Part shown: in pieces, positions 16,428 through 25,716 of the stretch
Numbering within the stretch: position 1 is the stretch's first letter
Layout of the letters: each line of letters begins with the position of its first letter
NCBI GenBank assembly: GCA_023954045.1
Contig: JAMLIR010000003.1
Location: 163,824 to 227,823 of the forward strand
Source: Burkholderiaceae bacterium
Lineage (GTDB): Bacteria; Pseudomonadota; Gammaproteobacteria; Burkholderiales; Burkholderiaceae_E
Length of the DNA stretch: 64,000 bases
Direction: 5' to 3'
Notes under the pieces: model-generated
Database searches by the model: none
The model's input: the letters and a program-made list of their open reading frames with translations, nothing else
Told to the model about the DNA's origin: nothing
Made by a program: the position numbers and the translations under genes

Positions 16428-18111
16428 ATGCGTTGGCGTGAAGTCCCGCTCCATCCGCGGACACCAATCCGCCTGCCGGTGCTCAACCTCGCGGTGGCGC
16501 TGTGGATGCTCGGGCTGTTGAACCTACCGTTCTGGTCCGCGCTGTGGCGGGCCGTTGATGGTTGGAGCGCCGATCGTGCGGCCTGGCTGCTGACCTTGCC
16601 GATACTGGCTTTGGTCTTGGTCTGGCTAAGCCTCGAACTGCTGACTTTGGGGGCGCGCGGCAAAGCCGGTGTTGTGCGGCCTCATGGTCGCTGCGGCGGC
16701 ACTGGCGTATTTCATGAACCGCTACGGCATCGCGTTCGATCGAGGGATGCTCGGCAATGTTCTGGAGACGGATGCAGCCGAGGTAGGCGAGCTGCTTAGC
16801 CCCGGACTGCTTGTCTGGGTGCTCGGCCTGGGCGTCCTTCCTGCCGTGGTTCTCTCTCGCATGCCGCTGACGCCTCGCGGTCTGCTCGGCGCGCTAGTCG
16901 ACAAGGCAGCGACGTTGACAGCGCTGCTCGGCGTCTCGGCGTTGCTCCTCACGGGCTTCTTCGCGTCCTATGCGTCGCTGTTCCGCAACCATCGCGATTT
17001 GCGATCGCAGTTGGTACCGATCAACTTGCTGGCAGCGGCCCATGGCTATGCCCGTGCGCGAATCAATGCGCCCCGCGAGTTCGTGCTTGCGGCGGCCGAT
17101 GCGGCGCGCCTTTCCGGCGTCGAACAAGCAGGTCGACCACTGGTGCTGGTGCTCGTTGTCGGCGAGACCACTCGTGCCGCCAGCCTGTCCTTGAACGGGT
17201 ACGGCCGTCCGACGACGCCGATGCTGGCGGCGCGCCCCGACCTGATCAATTTCGGTACGGCTGAAGCTTGCGGCACGGCGACGGCCACCTCACTGCCTTG
17301 CATGTTCATGGACGTCGGCCGGGCGGCATACGCCGATGGTCTGGCCTACCGTCGTGAGAGTCTGCTCGATGCGCTGCAGCGCGCGGGATTGGACGTTTGG
17401 TGGATCGACAACAACTCCGGGTGCAAGGGCGTGTGCGACCGCGTTCAGGTTGTTGATGCTGCAAGCCTTGCCTCGGATGCCGGTTGTGGCGTCGAAGGCT
17501 GCTTCGACGAGGTGCTACTCGATCGACTGGATCAGCGCCTCGCGGCAGTCGAACGCGACACGGTCATTGTGCTGCACATGAAAGGCCAGCATGGACCGGC
17601 TTACTACCGCCGTTATCCCCCGACGTTCGAGCGCTTCGCGCCTGTGTGCAGCACCAACGCGCTGGACCGCTGCGATCCGGCTTCCGTCGTCAACGCATAC
17701 GACAACGCGCTCGTCTACACAGACCACGTGTTGGACTGGGCAATCACGAGCCTGAGCGCGAACTCCAACCGAGCCGACACGGCGCTGATGTTCGTATCCG
17801 ATCACGGCGAGTCGCTCGGCGAGAGCGGGATCTTTCTGCATGGCATGCCCTATGACTTCGCGCCGCCCTACCAGAAGGAAGTGCCCTTTATGGCTTGGCT
17901 GCCGGAGGCCACGCTTGGGCGTCTCGGGCTGGACCGTGGCTGCTTGATGCAACGGACCGCTTCCCTGTCGCACGACAACCTGTACCACTCGGTCTTGGGC
18001 ATTTCCGGTGTCCGAGCCACTGTGTATCGCGCCCAGGCGGACGTGTTTGCTGCCTGTCGAGTTGCCACTCAACCGGCTACCTCAGTCGATAGTCGAAAGG
18101 AGAAGACGTGA
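16428..18111 (+). pseudogene. eptA: EptA-like lipid A phosphoethanolamine transferase with +1 frameshift
   Basis: Two adjoining frames together make one EptA of about 560 residues. The N-terminal membrane part (from ATG 16428, MRWREVPLHPRTPIRLPVLN) is in one frame up to about 16645. The remaining membrane segments and the whole periplasmic sulfatase-like domain continue in another. The switch lies in TTTGGGGG (16646-16653), where one extra base accounts for it. The catalytic domain looks complete: nucleophile Thr in ACGTATATSLPCMF, metal ligands in VVGETTRAASLSLNGY, and SDHGESLGE. An intact enzyme would add phosphoethanolamine to lipid A and lower sensitivity to cationic peptides and metals. 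A sequencing error or slippage is possible. A start at 16669 would lack the first membrane helices. Confidence 0.75.
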
Positions 18112-18482
18112 TGAAGAGCTATGCATTCGCGACCCTCGTCGCTGCCATCGTCGCCGCGGCGCCGGTCCACGCTGCAGATGATCACAAGCCTCAGCATGGT
18201 GGCGTGGTCGTCGAGACCAAGACCGGTGACATGGAGCTTGTTGCCAAACCCGACCTGATTGTGATCCACGTCAGCGACCACGGTAAGCCAACGAAGCTGA
18301 CCAGCGCCACTGGCAAGGTGACGGTATTCAACGGGAGCGTCAAGACCGAGGCGCCCTTGACGCTCGCTGGCGACAAGCTCGAAGCGAAGGGAAGTTTCAA
18401 GCTCGGTGCCGGCACAAAGGTGCTGGCGGATGTGGCTCTCAACGGTAAGCCAGCCGTTGCAGCACGGTTCACGCTCAAGTAG
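18111..18482 (+). CDS. Small secreted protein of the czc cluster
   Basis: The 123-residue product begins with a signal peptide ending in APVHAAD, followed by DDHKPQHGGVVVETKTGDMELV. The mature part is beta-rich with an HGG motif and ends in VAARFTLK. Similar short periplasmic proteins occur in copper and czc gene clusters, but no biochemical role is assigned here. AGGAG at 18098-18102 precedes the ATG by eight bases; an in-frame GTG at 18108 is a possible alternative. The gene overlaps the end of the eptA-like gene, so it is in the same transcript. Confidence 0.72.
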   Translation: MKSYAFATLVAAIVAAAPVHAADDHKPQHGGVVVETKTGDMELVAKPDLIVIHVSDHGKPTKLTSATGKVTVFNGSVKTEAPLTLAGDKLEAKGSFKLGAGTKVLADVALNGKPAVAARFTLK

Positions 18483-18690
18483 TCCCGGGTGGCCCTAGGC
18501 GTGACCGCAACTCTCACTCGCCGGATATCAGCCCGGACGAAGTCGGGCTTCGGACACCAAATTCGAGTGCCGCCCACGTGCGGTCATGCGGCAGGTCTTG
18601 GTCCGTGTCATGTGAGACGCGGCGTTCTCGGAAGTTGGCGGTCGCGAGCTTGGCGCTCTGTCGAGCTCGAACGCAGCACGAGGAGGCGGG

Positions 18691-18936
18691 ATGCGAATAC
18701 ATCTGCCCGACAAGGACCTGGCTCAGACAATCGCACTGATCTGGCTGGGCTTTCTTGTTGCCGGCGTGGTGGCTTGGCTTGCGTACAGCTACTGGCGCAA
18801 GCGGCATTCACCGCCACCAGCAGCGCCGCAGCGCAGCTACAGCCAGCAGCTTCAGGACCGCTTGGCAGCGGGTCGAGGCACCGGAAAGCAGAAGCGGCGC
18901 GGAGGCTCCGTCAAGAGCAATCCGCGCCGCCACTAG
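18691..18936 (+). CDS. Small single-pass membrane protein of unknown function
   Basis: The 81-residue product has one membrane-spanning segment (about residues 11-35, IALIWLGFLVAGVVAWLAYSYW), then a Pro-rich and Arg/Lys-rich cytoplasmic tail. A GAGGCGGG ribosome-binding sequence precedes the ATG. No family is recognised. It lies about 200 bases after the small secreted protein and converges with the DUF4148 gene. Confidence 0.55.
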   Translation: MRIHLPDKDLAQTIALIWLGFLVAGVVAWLAYSYWRKRHSPPPAAPQRSYSQQLQDRLAAGRGTGKQKRRGGSVKSNPRRH

Positions 18937-18950
18937 AAAACGCCAATATC

Positions 18951-19289
18951 TCAGCCGCCGACCATCATCTCCATGCGTGCGCGCCGTTGTTCGGGCGGCT
19001 CGTTCCGCATCTCGTCGATGACCTGCTGACGTGTCTTGGCAGGAGCGGTGCTCTTCACAGGCAAGGGCGCACCTCGTTGGAGCAAAGCCAGTGTTCCGTC
19101 CTTGCGTGCGGCTTCGACCTCGGCGATCACTTCGGCGCGGGACTTGGTGCTCTTGAAGTGCTCCGGGTGGTAGGTGAACCCGACTTCGCCGTTCGCGGGG
19201 TGATACACCGAATCGGCCTGTGCAAGGCCGGGCAAAGCGAGGGCGGCGGTGGCTGCGAGAGCAGCAAGGGCGGGGCGGCTAAAGCGCAT
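18951..19289 (-). CDS. DUF4148 domain-containing secreted protein
   Basis: The 112-residue product has a signal peptide (MRFSRPALAALAATAALALPGLAQAD) and the SRAEVIAEVEAARKDGTL and TRQQVIDEM repeats typical of DUF4148, a family common in Burkholderiales whose function is unknown. The ATG at 19289 is used because it starts a proper signal peptide; an upstream in-frame start at 19349 would add 20 unlikely residues. The gene is divergent from the response regulator gene at 19436, so their promoters share the 146-base gap. Confidence 0.78.
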   Translation of the reverse strand: MRFSRPALAALAATAALALPGLAQADSVYHPANGEVGFTYHPEHFKSTKSRAEVIAEVEAARKDGTLALLQRGAPLPVKSTAPAKTRQQVIDEMRNEPPEQRRARMEMMVGG

Positions 19290-19435
19290 GGTGTCGGTTC
19301 CTTTACTGGCAGGGTTCCCATCAGCAGCCTGCTGGGGGATGCCTGCCAATGTAGAAACCGCACGCCAACAGAAGTGGGTCCGGCTGATGACAGTTCGGAC
19401 AGGTTGTCGCGGTGCCGCGCGGGGGCCGAAGAACG

Positions 19436-20122
19436 ATGAAGCTGCTGGTCGTCGAGGATGAGATCAAGCTGGCCGAGTACCTGCGTAAGGGACTGACGGA
19501 AGAAGGCTTCGTGGTGGATGTCGCCCACAACGGCGTCGATGGGCTTCACTTGGCAATGGAGTTCGACTACGAACTAATCGTGCTGGACGGGATGCTGCCG
19601 GGTATCGACGGCCTGAGCCTGTTGGCTGCGCTGCGCCAGACCAAGCAGACACCGGTCTTGATGCTCACTGCACGCGTGCGTGTCGAAGACCGTGTGCGAG
19701 GCTTGCAGAGCGGTGCTGACGACTACCTTGTCAAGCCGTTCGCCTTCTCTGAGCTGCTCGCGCGCATTCAAGTGCTTCTGCGTCGCGCGCAACCGGCGCG
19801 CGAAGTAGGCAACGCGACCGTGCTCGGGCTGGCGGACCTTGAGATCGACCTGATTCGCCGCAAGGCGGTTCGGGCTGGCCGCCGGTTGGAACTCACCGCC
19901 CAGGAGTTCAGTCTGCTTGCGCTGTTCCTGCGCCGACAGGGGGAGGTGCTCTCACGCACCGAGATCGCTGAGCAGGTTTGGGACATGAACTTCGACAGTG
20001 CGACGAACGTCATTGACGTTGCCGTTCGCCGCCTGCGGAACAAGATTGATGGTCCGTTTGAGCGCACTCTGCTGCACACCGTGCGCGGTATGGGCTACGT
20101 ACTGGAGCTTCGCGAGGAATGA
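19436..20122 (+). CDS. czcR: OmpR-family heavy-metal response regulator, CzcR/CopR type
   Basis: The 228-residue product has a receiver domain (residues 1-115: phospho-acceptor Asp51, acidic Glu7-Asp8, Lys in VKPF) and a C-terminal OmpR-type winged helix with the ending YVLELRE. It is the likely activator of czcICBA through the ATGACAG-N2-CTGTCAT palindromes at 8873 and 1435. A lone ATGACAG half-site lies at 19387-19393, just upstream of the gene itself. ATG 19436 is chosen because it starts directly with MKLLVVEDE. The stop overlaps the kinase start (ATGA). Confidence 0.9.
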   Translation: MKLLVVEDEIKLAEYLRKGLTEEGFVVDVAHNGVDGLHLAMEFDYELIVLDGMLPGIDGLSLLAALRQTKQTPVLMLTARVRVEDRVRGLQSGADDYLVKPFAFSELLARIQVLLRRAQPAREVGNATVLGLADLEIDLIRRKAVRAGRRLELTAQEFSLLALFLRRQGEVLSRTEIAEQVWDMNFDSATNVIDVAVRRLRNKIDGPFERTLLHTVRGMGYVLELREE

Positions 20123-21495
20123 GCCGCAGCGGCATTGGATCACTTGGCCGCCGGCTCTCCTATTGGCTGGCAATGCAGAGTCTGGTCGGTCTGATCGCGG
20201 TCTGTGTCGCGGTCTACGGTGCCGCGCAGGTAGGGTTTGAGGCACGCCAAGCCGACGCACTGCAGCAGAAGGAGGCGCAGTTGCGCCATCTGCTTGCCGA
20301 GTCCGACGAAGACATGGGCACGTTGAGGCACAAGCTCGACGAATTCTTCATCGGCCATGCCGACATGGCTCTCTCGCTCACGCGTTCCGATGGCTCGGTA
20401 TTGTACGTACGGCCTGCGCCGGCCAACTCTGTTCGCGCGGTGCGGTTCACTTCGCCTGCCCGAATTCCGAATCAAGATCCGCTGGTCGCTCTCCTGACGC
20501 TCGACATTCGCGACGATGTCGCGCTGTTACGCCGCCTCGGATTCACGCTCGCATTGGCCGCACTCGCGGGGACGCTGTTCGTGTCGGTCGGCGGTTTCCT
20601 GCTTGTTCGTCGTAGCCTGCAACCGCTGCGTGATCTGGTAGAGCAGACTCGACGGCTTGCGGCCGATACCTTGCATCGTCGGCTGGACGGATCTGCCCAG
20701 CCGGACGAGCTTGAACCACTAATCACACAGTTCAACGGCCTTCTCGGTAGGTTGGAGCTGGCCTACGAGCAACTGGAGGGCTTCAATGCCGATGTAGCGC
20801 ACGAGCTTTGCACGCCGCTGACAACGCTGATCGGCAGCACAGAGCTGGCGCTGCGCAAGGCGCGCGATGCCAGTGAGTTGCGCGATGTGCTCGGATCGAA
20901 CCTGGAAGAACTGCAGCGCATCGCCGGCATCGTCCACGACATGCTTTTTTTGTCACAGGCCGACCGCGGCGTTACGGCACGACGTACGTCGACACCGAGC
21001 CTGGCAGCGCTGGCGAGACAGGTGTCGAACTACCATGAAGCGTCCCTCGCCGACGCCGGTCTGGGGCTCGAGATTGTCGGTGATGCTGCCGGAAGCTTCG
21101 ACACTCCTTTGCTGCAGCGCGCGCTGTCCAACCTGATCAGCAATGCCACGCGCTACGGGCAACGCGGATCCACCGTACGAGTGGAAATCTCAAAGGCGTC
21201 TTCTGGAGAAGTCGTGCTGAAGGTGGTGAACAAAGGCGCCACGATCGGTTCTGAAGACCTTCCACGCCTATTCGACCGCTTCTACCGCGCAGATCCCTCG
21301 CGCAGCGACGCTCATCGCAATCATGGGCTTGGACTGTCCACTGTGGCGGCGATTGCGCGGATGCATGGTGGGCGGCCGTTGGCTGCATCGTCGGGTGGAA
21401 TTTCGTCGATCGGCATGACCCTGATGGATGAGGAAGGGCTTTCGGGTTCGGTCAAGGCTACCTGCGCATCCGAATCGTCCGCATCTCCGGCCTAG
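20119..21495 (+). CDS. czcS: Heavy-metal sensor histidine kinase, CzcS/CusS type
   Basis: The 458-residue product has two membrane helices (about 15-37 and 138-160) enclosing a periplasmic sensor loop, then a HAMP segment, the H-box and a HATPase domain (N-box [10 protein letters not shown], later DLPRLFDRF and GLGLSTV). The phosphorylated residue is His228 in HELCTPL, where most kinases have HELRTPL. It would sense periplasmic divalent metal and phosphorylate the overlapping response regulator. The four-base overlap supports coupled translation. Confidence 0.9.
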   Translation: MSRSGIGSLGRRLSYWLAMQSLVGLIAVCVAVYGAAQVGFEARQADALQQKEAQLRHLLAESDEDMGTLRHKLDEFFIGHADMALSLTRSDGSVLYVRPAPANSVRAVRFTSPARIPNQDPLVALLTLDIRDDVALLRRLGFTLALAALAGTLFVSVGGFLLVRRSLQPLRDLVEQTRRLAADTLHRRLDGSAQPDELEPLITQFNGLLGRLELAYEQLEGFNADVAHELCTPLTTLIGSTELALRKARDASELRDVLGSNLEELQRIAGIVHDMLFLSQADRGVTARRTSTPSLAALARQVSNYHEASLADAGLGLEIVGDAAGSFDTPLLQRALSNLISNATRYGQRGSTVRVEISKASSGEVVLKVVNKGATIGSEDLPRLFDRFYRADPSRSDAHRNHGLGLSTVAAIARMHGGRPLAASSGGISSIGMTLMDEEGLSGSVKATCASESSASPA

Positions 21496-21631
21496 GGAGG
21501 CATTGCATGGCATCCGCACCTATGAAACCTCTCATCTCCAGCAGTTTGATGGCGTTGGGTAGCGACGGCATGGCGAGCGACGCCGTCGTCTGGCGCAGGC
21601 AAGCGAACAACGAAAACAGGAGGCCGCCGCC

Positions 21632-22540
21632 ATGGAACTCAGGTTGATGCGCTATTTTGTTGTCGCGGCGGAGGAACTGCATTTCGCGCGTGCGGCGGAG
21701 CGCTTGGGTATAGAGCAGTCGCCGGTGTCGCGCGCGATGCGGGATCTTGAAGATCTACTCGGCGTGCAGTTGTTTGATCGAAGTACACGCCAGACGCGAT
21801 TGACCTGGGCCGGTCAGGTGCTGTTGAGCGAAAGCAGGCGCGTGCTTGCGACGGTGGACCAGGCAATCCAGGCCACCAAGGGGGCGGCGCAAGGCTACCA
21901 GGGCTATCTGCGCATCGCCATCTGTGACAGCTTGGCCCAGCCGCGCATCGCCACTCTGCTCGCGCGCAGCCGTGAGCAAGAGCCTGAGCTTGAGATACGT
22001 GTGTTCGAGATGCCGTTTCGTCAGCAGCTCAAGGGTCTGCACAACGACCTGCTGGACGTTGGCTTTGCCCTGTCCAATGCGGTCAACGACGGGCTCGTCG
22101 CCGAGGCGGTTTGGACCGATCCTCTGTCTGTGATTGTGCCGGCGCGCCATCCCTTGTTGGTCCACGGCCAGGTCAGGCTGGACGACGCGCTGATGTTTCC
22201 GGTCGTGCTGTGTCATCCAGAGGCGGACTCGGGCTGCCACCACCAGATCCAGGCTGTGCTTGAAGGCGCATCGGTGGAGCCCAAGGTTGTCGACCACGTG
22301 ACTAGCTTAGGCGTGATGCTCACTCTAGTAGGGGCGGGTTATGGCATCAGTTTCGCCATCGCCTCGCAGGTGCAAACCCTCCAGCGCTCCGACATCGCGA
22401 TCCGCCCCCTGGTAGGTACAGCTCCCACGCTGTCGACCTACCTGCTTCGCCGGCAGGGCGAACCGTCTGCGTCAATGAAGCGATTCCTCGCGCGTGCGCG
22501 CGAGGCCTTTGGGTCTAAAGAGGGGGAGCCGACGCCGTGA
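21632..22540 (+). CDS. LysR-family transcriptional regulator
   Basis: The 302-residue product has an N-terminal LysR helix-turn-helix (LRLMRYFVVAAEELHFARAAERL...QSPVSRAMRDLE) and a periplasmic-binding-like effector domain from about residue 90. Its target is unknown; no divergent gene is adjacent, and it follows the czcRS pair on the same strand after 136 bases. Regulators of this type are frequent cargo of integrative elements. ATG 21632 is preceded by GGAGGCCGCC. Confidence 0.85.
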   Translation: MELRLMRYFVVAAEELHFARAAERLGIEQSPVSRAMRDLEDLLGVQLFDRSTRQTRLTWAGQVLLSESRRVLATVDQAIQATKGAAQGYQGYLRIAICDSLAQPRIATLLARSREQEPELEIRVFEMPFRQQLKGLHNDLLDVGFALSNAVNDGLVAEAVWTDPLSVIVPARHPLLVHGQVRLDDALMFPVVLCHPEADSGCHHQIQAVLEGASVEPKVVDHVTSLGVMLTLVGAGYGISFAIASQVQTLQRSDIAIRPLVGTAPTLSTYLLRRQGEPSASMKRFLARAREAFGSKEGEPTP

Positions 22541-22607
22541 CGTCCGTTCGTCCACGGATGGACATTGAGTACCAACGATTCAATCACAGAGAAGGAAGGG
22601 AGTCCTC

Positions 22608-23267
22608 ATGAAGCAAACGCTGTTTCCAACGCTGGTCGCGTTGAGCCTGACAGGCTGCGCAGCCACGTCCGATCTTCCTACTGGATACGCTCTGACCCCA
22701 GGGCAACCGGAAGGGCTCTTGATCGTGTCACTGACCTTGTCGGGTGAACCGCTTGAGAAGATTTCCAGCTTCGAGTACCGGATCCGCGCGCTGGCTCCGG
22801 AAGAGCGCGAAGCTGTGATTGCTCGACCGTACTTCGAATCGGTGCCTCAGCATGCACGCGGTGCATCGAGAACGACTGCACGCGCTGGCGGCGGCCAGGA
22901 GATCGTGGTCAAGGGGCCAAGCTCGGCCGAACCGCTTGACCTATGGGAAGGCGTAACGGCCGGGCGCGTTGCATCTCTCCGCCTGCCACCTGGTGCGTAC
23001 GAGTTCTATACGTGGCAGCTCAGAGACCGAGCTGAGGCAAACGGTGGCACCGAGTACAGCCCGAAGCGTCCCTTCAGCTACCGGTTTGTCATCAAGCCCG
23101 GGCAGGCGACCTACATCGGTCAACTCAATCTGGACCTGCGCGAGTGGAAGGCACAGAAGATCACGGTCGAAGATCGGCGCGAGAGAGATCTTGCGCTGCT
23201 CAATAAGAAGGTGCCCTCGATCGGCAGTGTCCAAGTGAGTTCCGAGGTTGGGCAGGTTCACCCTTGA
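22608..23267 (+). CDS. Putative lipoprotein
   Basis: The 219-residue product begins with a short signal and lipobox (VALSLTGCAATS), so it is probably a lipid-anchored envelope protein. The middle part contains LPPGAYEFYTW and RFVIKPGQATYIGQLNL, a pattern seen in beta-rich DUF2846-like lipoproteins, but the family assignment is weak. GAAGGAAGGGAG before the ATG is a strong ribosome-binding site. It lies at the right end of the intact part of the metal island. Confidence 0.65.
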   Translation: MKQTLFPTLVALSLTGCAATSDLPTGYALTPGQPEGLLIVSLTLSGEPLEKISSFEYRIRALAPEEREAVIARPYFESVPQHARGASRTTARAGGGQEIVVKGPSSAEPLDLWEGVTAGRVASLRLPPGAYEFYTWQLRDRAEANGGTEYSPKRPFSYRFVIKPGQATYIGQLNLDLREWKAQKITVEDRRERDLALLNKKVPSIGSVQVSSEVGQVHP

Positions 23268-23420
23268 TCGCCGTCGAGTGCGGCGCCGTTACCTCCGGGA
23301 TCCGATGGCCGACCCCCTTGCGCCCTTGCATCCCGGAGAGCTGGCCTGCCAACTGGTCGTCAGCGACCGGCCCGACCGGGTGCGCGAGGCGATGCAGCGG
23401 CGCGGCCTGCCGCTGCTGAA

Positions 23421-23795
23421 CGTGCTCGGCCACGAGGTGGCCACCGCGGCCAGCGGCGAGGCCGGCCTGCAGCGCGCGGCCGAGTTCGCGCCCGACCTGG
23501 TGCTGCTGGACATCAACATGCCCGGCCTCGACGGCTTCGCGGTGGCCGAGCGCCTGCGCCAGCGCTCGACCGCAGCGCGCTGCAACTGGTGGCGCTCACG
23601 GGCTACGGCCAGGACGACGACCTGCAGCGCACGCGCCGCGCCGGCTTCGACGGCCACCTGGTCAAGCCGGTGGACGCGCGGCGGCTGGAGCAGGTGCTGG
23701 CCGCCGGCCCGCCCGCTGCGGCGCCTGGCGCGCCGGGTCCTACAGCCCCAGGTACAACAGCCCCGGATGATCGTCCGGCCGCCGACCCTGAGTAG
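23421..23795 (+). pseudogene. Response-regulator receiver domain remnant, frameshifted
   Basis: The sequence encodes most of a CheY-like receiver domain split over two frames. GHEVATAASGEAGLQ and LVLLDINMPGLDGF (phospho-acceptor Asp) are in one frame, and LVALTGYGQDDD and HLVKPVD (the Thr and Lys switch residues) are in the next. The frame changes near 23555-23580. The first beta-strand and acidic pair are missing: upstream is unrelated coding-like sequence. It is probably the broken C-terminal receiver of a hybrid histidine kinase and marks a recombination scar at the end of the island. Confidence 0.7.
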
Positions 23796-23882
23796 GCCAG
23801 CGCGACGCGCTCGGGGCAAAGACGCGCGAGCCGATCATCAGCATGCCGACCGGGTGCGGCGCATGGATGCGCTGTTGGGCGG

Positions 23883-24290
23883 TCATGGCGTTGCGATCTC
23901 GTCATACCCTCTGCCGACGAACTCCACCAGGCAGAACCCATGGCCGAACGGGTCGGCCATGAGCGCCAGCTTGCCCCAGCGGCTCGACCGCGCCGGTTGC
24001 TCCAGCGTCGCACCCGCCGCCACCGCACGAGCGACGGCATCTTCGATGTCCGTCACTACGACGTCCAGGTGCACGGGCGTCCAGTGCCGCGCGTAGTCGC
24101 GAACCTGCGGCGAGGCCGGCGACGCACGGCTGCCCGCCGCCTTGGACAGCAGATAGATCGGTGACGACGCGCCGACGAGCTCGACCCCGTCGGCGCCGAA
24201 GCGGCGCCCGACCGTCAGACCGAATGCCGCCGTGTAGAACCGGACGGCCCGGTCCAGATCGTCCACGTCGATGTTCACGAGAAGATTCAT
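23883..24290 (-). CDS. VOC-family (glyoxalase/bleomycin-resistance-like) protein
   Basis: The 135-residue product shows the paired beta-alpha-beta-beta-beta modules of vicinal oxygen chelate proteins, with MNLLVNIDVDDLDRAVRFYTAAFGL at the N-terminus, VHLDVVVTDIEDAV in the middle and DPFGHGFCLVEF at the C-terminus. A metal-binding enzyme or a binding protein are both possible; no substrate can be named. It lies between two gene fragments and is not obviously part of an operon. Confidence 0.8.
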   Translation of the reverse strand: MNLLVNIDVDDLDRAVRFYTAAFGLTVGRRFGADGVELVGASSPIYLLSKAAGSRASPASPQVRDYARHWTPVHLDVVVTDIEDAVARAVAAGATLEQPARSSRWGKLALMADPFGHGFCLVEFVGRGYDEIATP

Positions 24291-24459
24291 GCACAGGCCC
24301 CTTCCCCCTCCAGTTTGCGCCGCATCCTCTGCAGCCTAGCAATGGCGGCCGCTGGCCGCCGGGCTCCATTCGAACGGGCGGTGCGCTCGATATCCCCGCG
24401 GCCGCCATGGCGCGACGGCGTGCCAGACTGCAGCGCCTCACCCCTCGTCACCTTCATCG

Positions 24460-24575
24460 TCATGCAAACACCGCCCGCCTCCACCGCGGCCGCGAGCGCA
24501 TGGCTGTTCCTGCTGCACGGCAGCGCCAAGCTGCTCGGCTGGCCGAAGATCGACATGTTCGCCAACGTGCAGTAA
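24460..24575 (+). pseudogene. DoxX-family fragment
   Basis: The last part of a short frame encodes AWLFLLHGSAKLLGWPKID followed by MFANVQ and a stop. FLLHGSAKLLGWP matches the start of a DoxX-type membrane protein, but the remaining three membrane helices are absent. The upstream part of the frame is not DoxX-like. It is read as a truncated remnant at the island edge. Confidence 0.5.
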
Positions 24576-25145
24576 CTGGTCGCCCTTGCGCTAGCAATGG
24601 TGGACGGCTACCAGGGGTGGCGTGGTAATATGGTCAGGTTATGAAGCTGCTGTGGGCAGCTCTGCTTCCACACGCATCTTCCGGTTAGCTGAACTTCGGT
24701 CTGCCAATGAACCGCATCGCTTCGATCAACGTTGCTCAGTGGTGGCGCTTCCAGTAGGAAGCGGCACGTCGTTGCGGTTTCGCACCGCGCCTTGCCGCCG
24801 TATCGGTGGGCAAGGTTCAGCAGATGGCTCTCCGGCACGGCGGCTCCAAGAACATAGGAGATTGCCTGATGCCACCAATACCCCCTAGATCACGAACACC
24901 GCGCGTTCCAACGGCGCAAGGTGTGCCTGCGCGTCCTCTGCGCAGGCGGGCGCCCCTGCGTCCTTGCTTGCACCATAGTCGGCCCGTGTCGCAGCGGTGC
25001 GACGGAGCGCCCACCACCGCGCCTTTTCCTCGTCCGGGCCACTTTTCTGCGCTCGTTCCATCGAAATCCACTGCAAATGTGTATAACGATGTGAGTAACG
25101 GCGATCATTCATCAGAAGTTGATCTTTATAAATCAAGGAGTTACT
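24576..25145. other. Spacer between island remnants and trpG
   Basis: No gene is supported in these 570 bases. The composition changes from GC-rich to a more AT-rich stretch just before trpG. A TATAAC hexamer at 25082-25087 could be a -10 box of the trp genes, but no acceptable -35 box was found at the right distance. No trp leader peptide, tRNA gene or clear attachment repeat is seen, and trpE, which often precedes trpG, is absent. Confidence 0.45.
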
Positions 25146-25715
25146 GTGTCTAAACTTCTGATGATCGACAACTACGACAGCTTCACCTGGAACCTGGTCC
25201 AGTACTTCGGCGAGCTCGGCGAGGACGTGCGAACGGTGCGCAACGACGCGATCGGGCTCGACGAGATCGCGGCGCTCGCCCCGGCGCGCATCGTGATCTC
25301 GCCCGGGCCGTGCACGCCGAACGAGGCCGGCATCTCGCTGCCGGTGATCCGCCGCTTCGCGGGCCTCGTCCCGATCCTGGGCGTGTGCCTGGGTCACCAG
25401 GCAATCGGCGCCGCGTTCGGCGGGCGCGTCGCACGCGCGAAGCAGGTGATGCACGGCAAGACCTCGCCGATCCACCACCTGGGCGTCGGCGTCTTTCGCG
25501 GCCTGCCCGACCCGTTCACAGCGATCCGCTACCACTCGCTGGCGGTCGAGCGCGAGACACTGCCCGACTGCCTCGAGGTCACCGCGTGGACCGACGACGG
25601 CGAGATCATGGGGCTGCGCCACCGCGAGTTGCGCGTCGAGGGCGTGCAGTTCCATCCTGAATCGATCCTCACCGAGCACGGCCACGCGCTGCTGCGCAAT
25701 TTCCTGGAGAACTGA
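25146..25715 (+). CDS. trpG: Anthranilate synthase component II (glutamine amidotransferase)
   Basis: The 189-residue product supplies ammonia from glutamine to anthranilate synthase (TrpE), or to aminodeoxychorismate synthase. It has the class I amidotransferase triad: Cys81 in GVCLGHQ, and His and Glu in FHPES near the C-terminus, with [12 protein letters not shown] typical of TrpG/PabA. The GTG at 25146 is the start because AAGGAG lies six bases upstream and the product then begins [13 protein letters not shown]. One base separates it from trpD. The partner trpE must be elsewhere. Confidence 0.95.
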   Translation: MSKLLMIDNYDSFTWNLVQYFGELGEDVRTVRNDAIGLDEIAALAPARIVISPGPCTPNEAGISLPVIRRFAGLVPILGVCLGHQAIGAAFGGRVARAKQVMHGKTSPIHHLGVGVFRGLPDPFTAIRYHSLAVERETLPDCLEVTAWTDDGEIMGLRHRELRVEGVQFHPESILTEHGHALLRNFLEN

Positions 25716-25716
25716 G

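Noticed and set aside
19387-19409. ATGACAG followed by GACAGGTTGTC upstream of czcR, considered as a third operator copy
   Set aside because: Only one half-site matches; the expected CTGTCAT arm two bases later is absent, so it is not reported as a full operator.
1-25000. Search for an integrase, transposase, CRISPR array or phage genes that would explain the metal island
   Set aside because: None could be recognised; the island's mobility is inferred only from content, remnants and composition.
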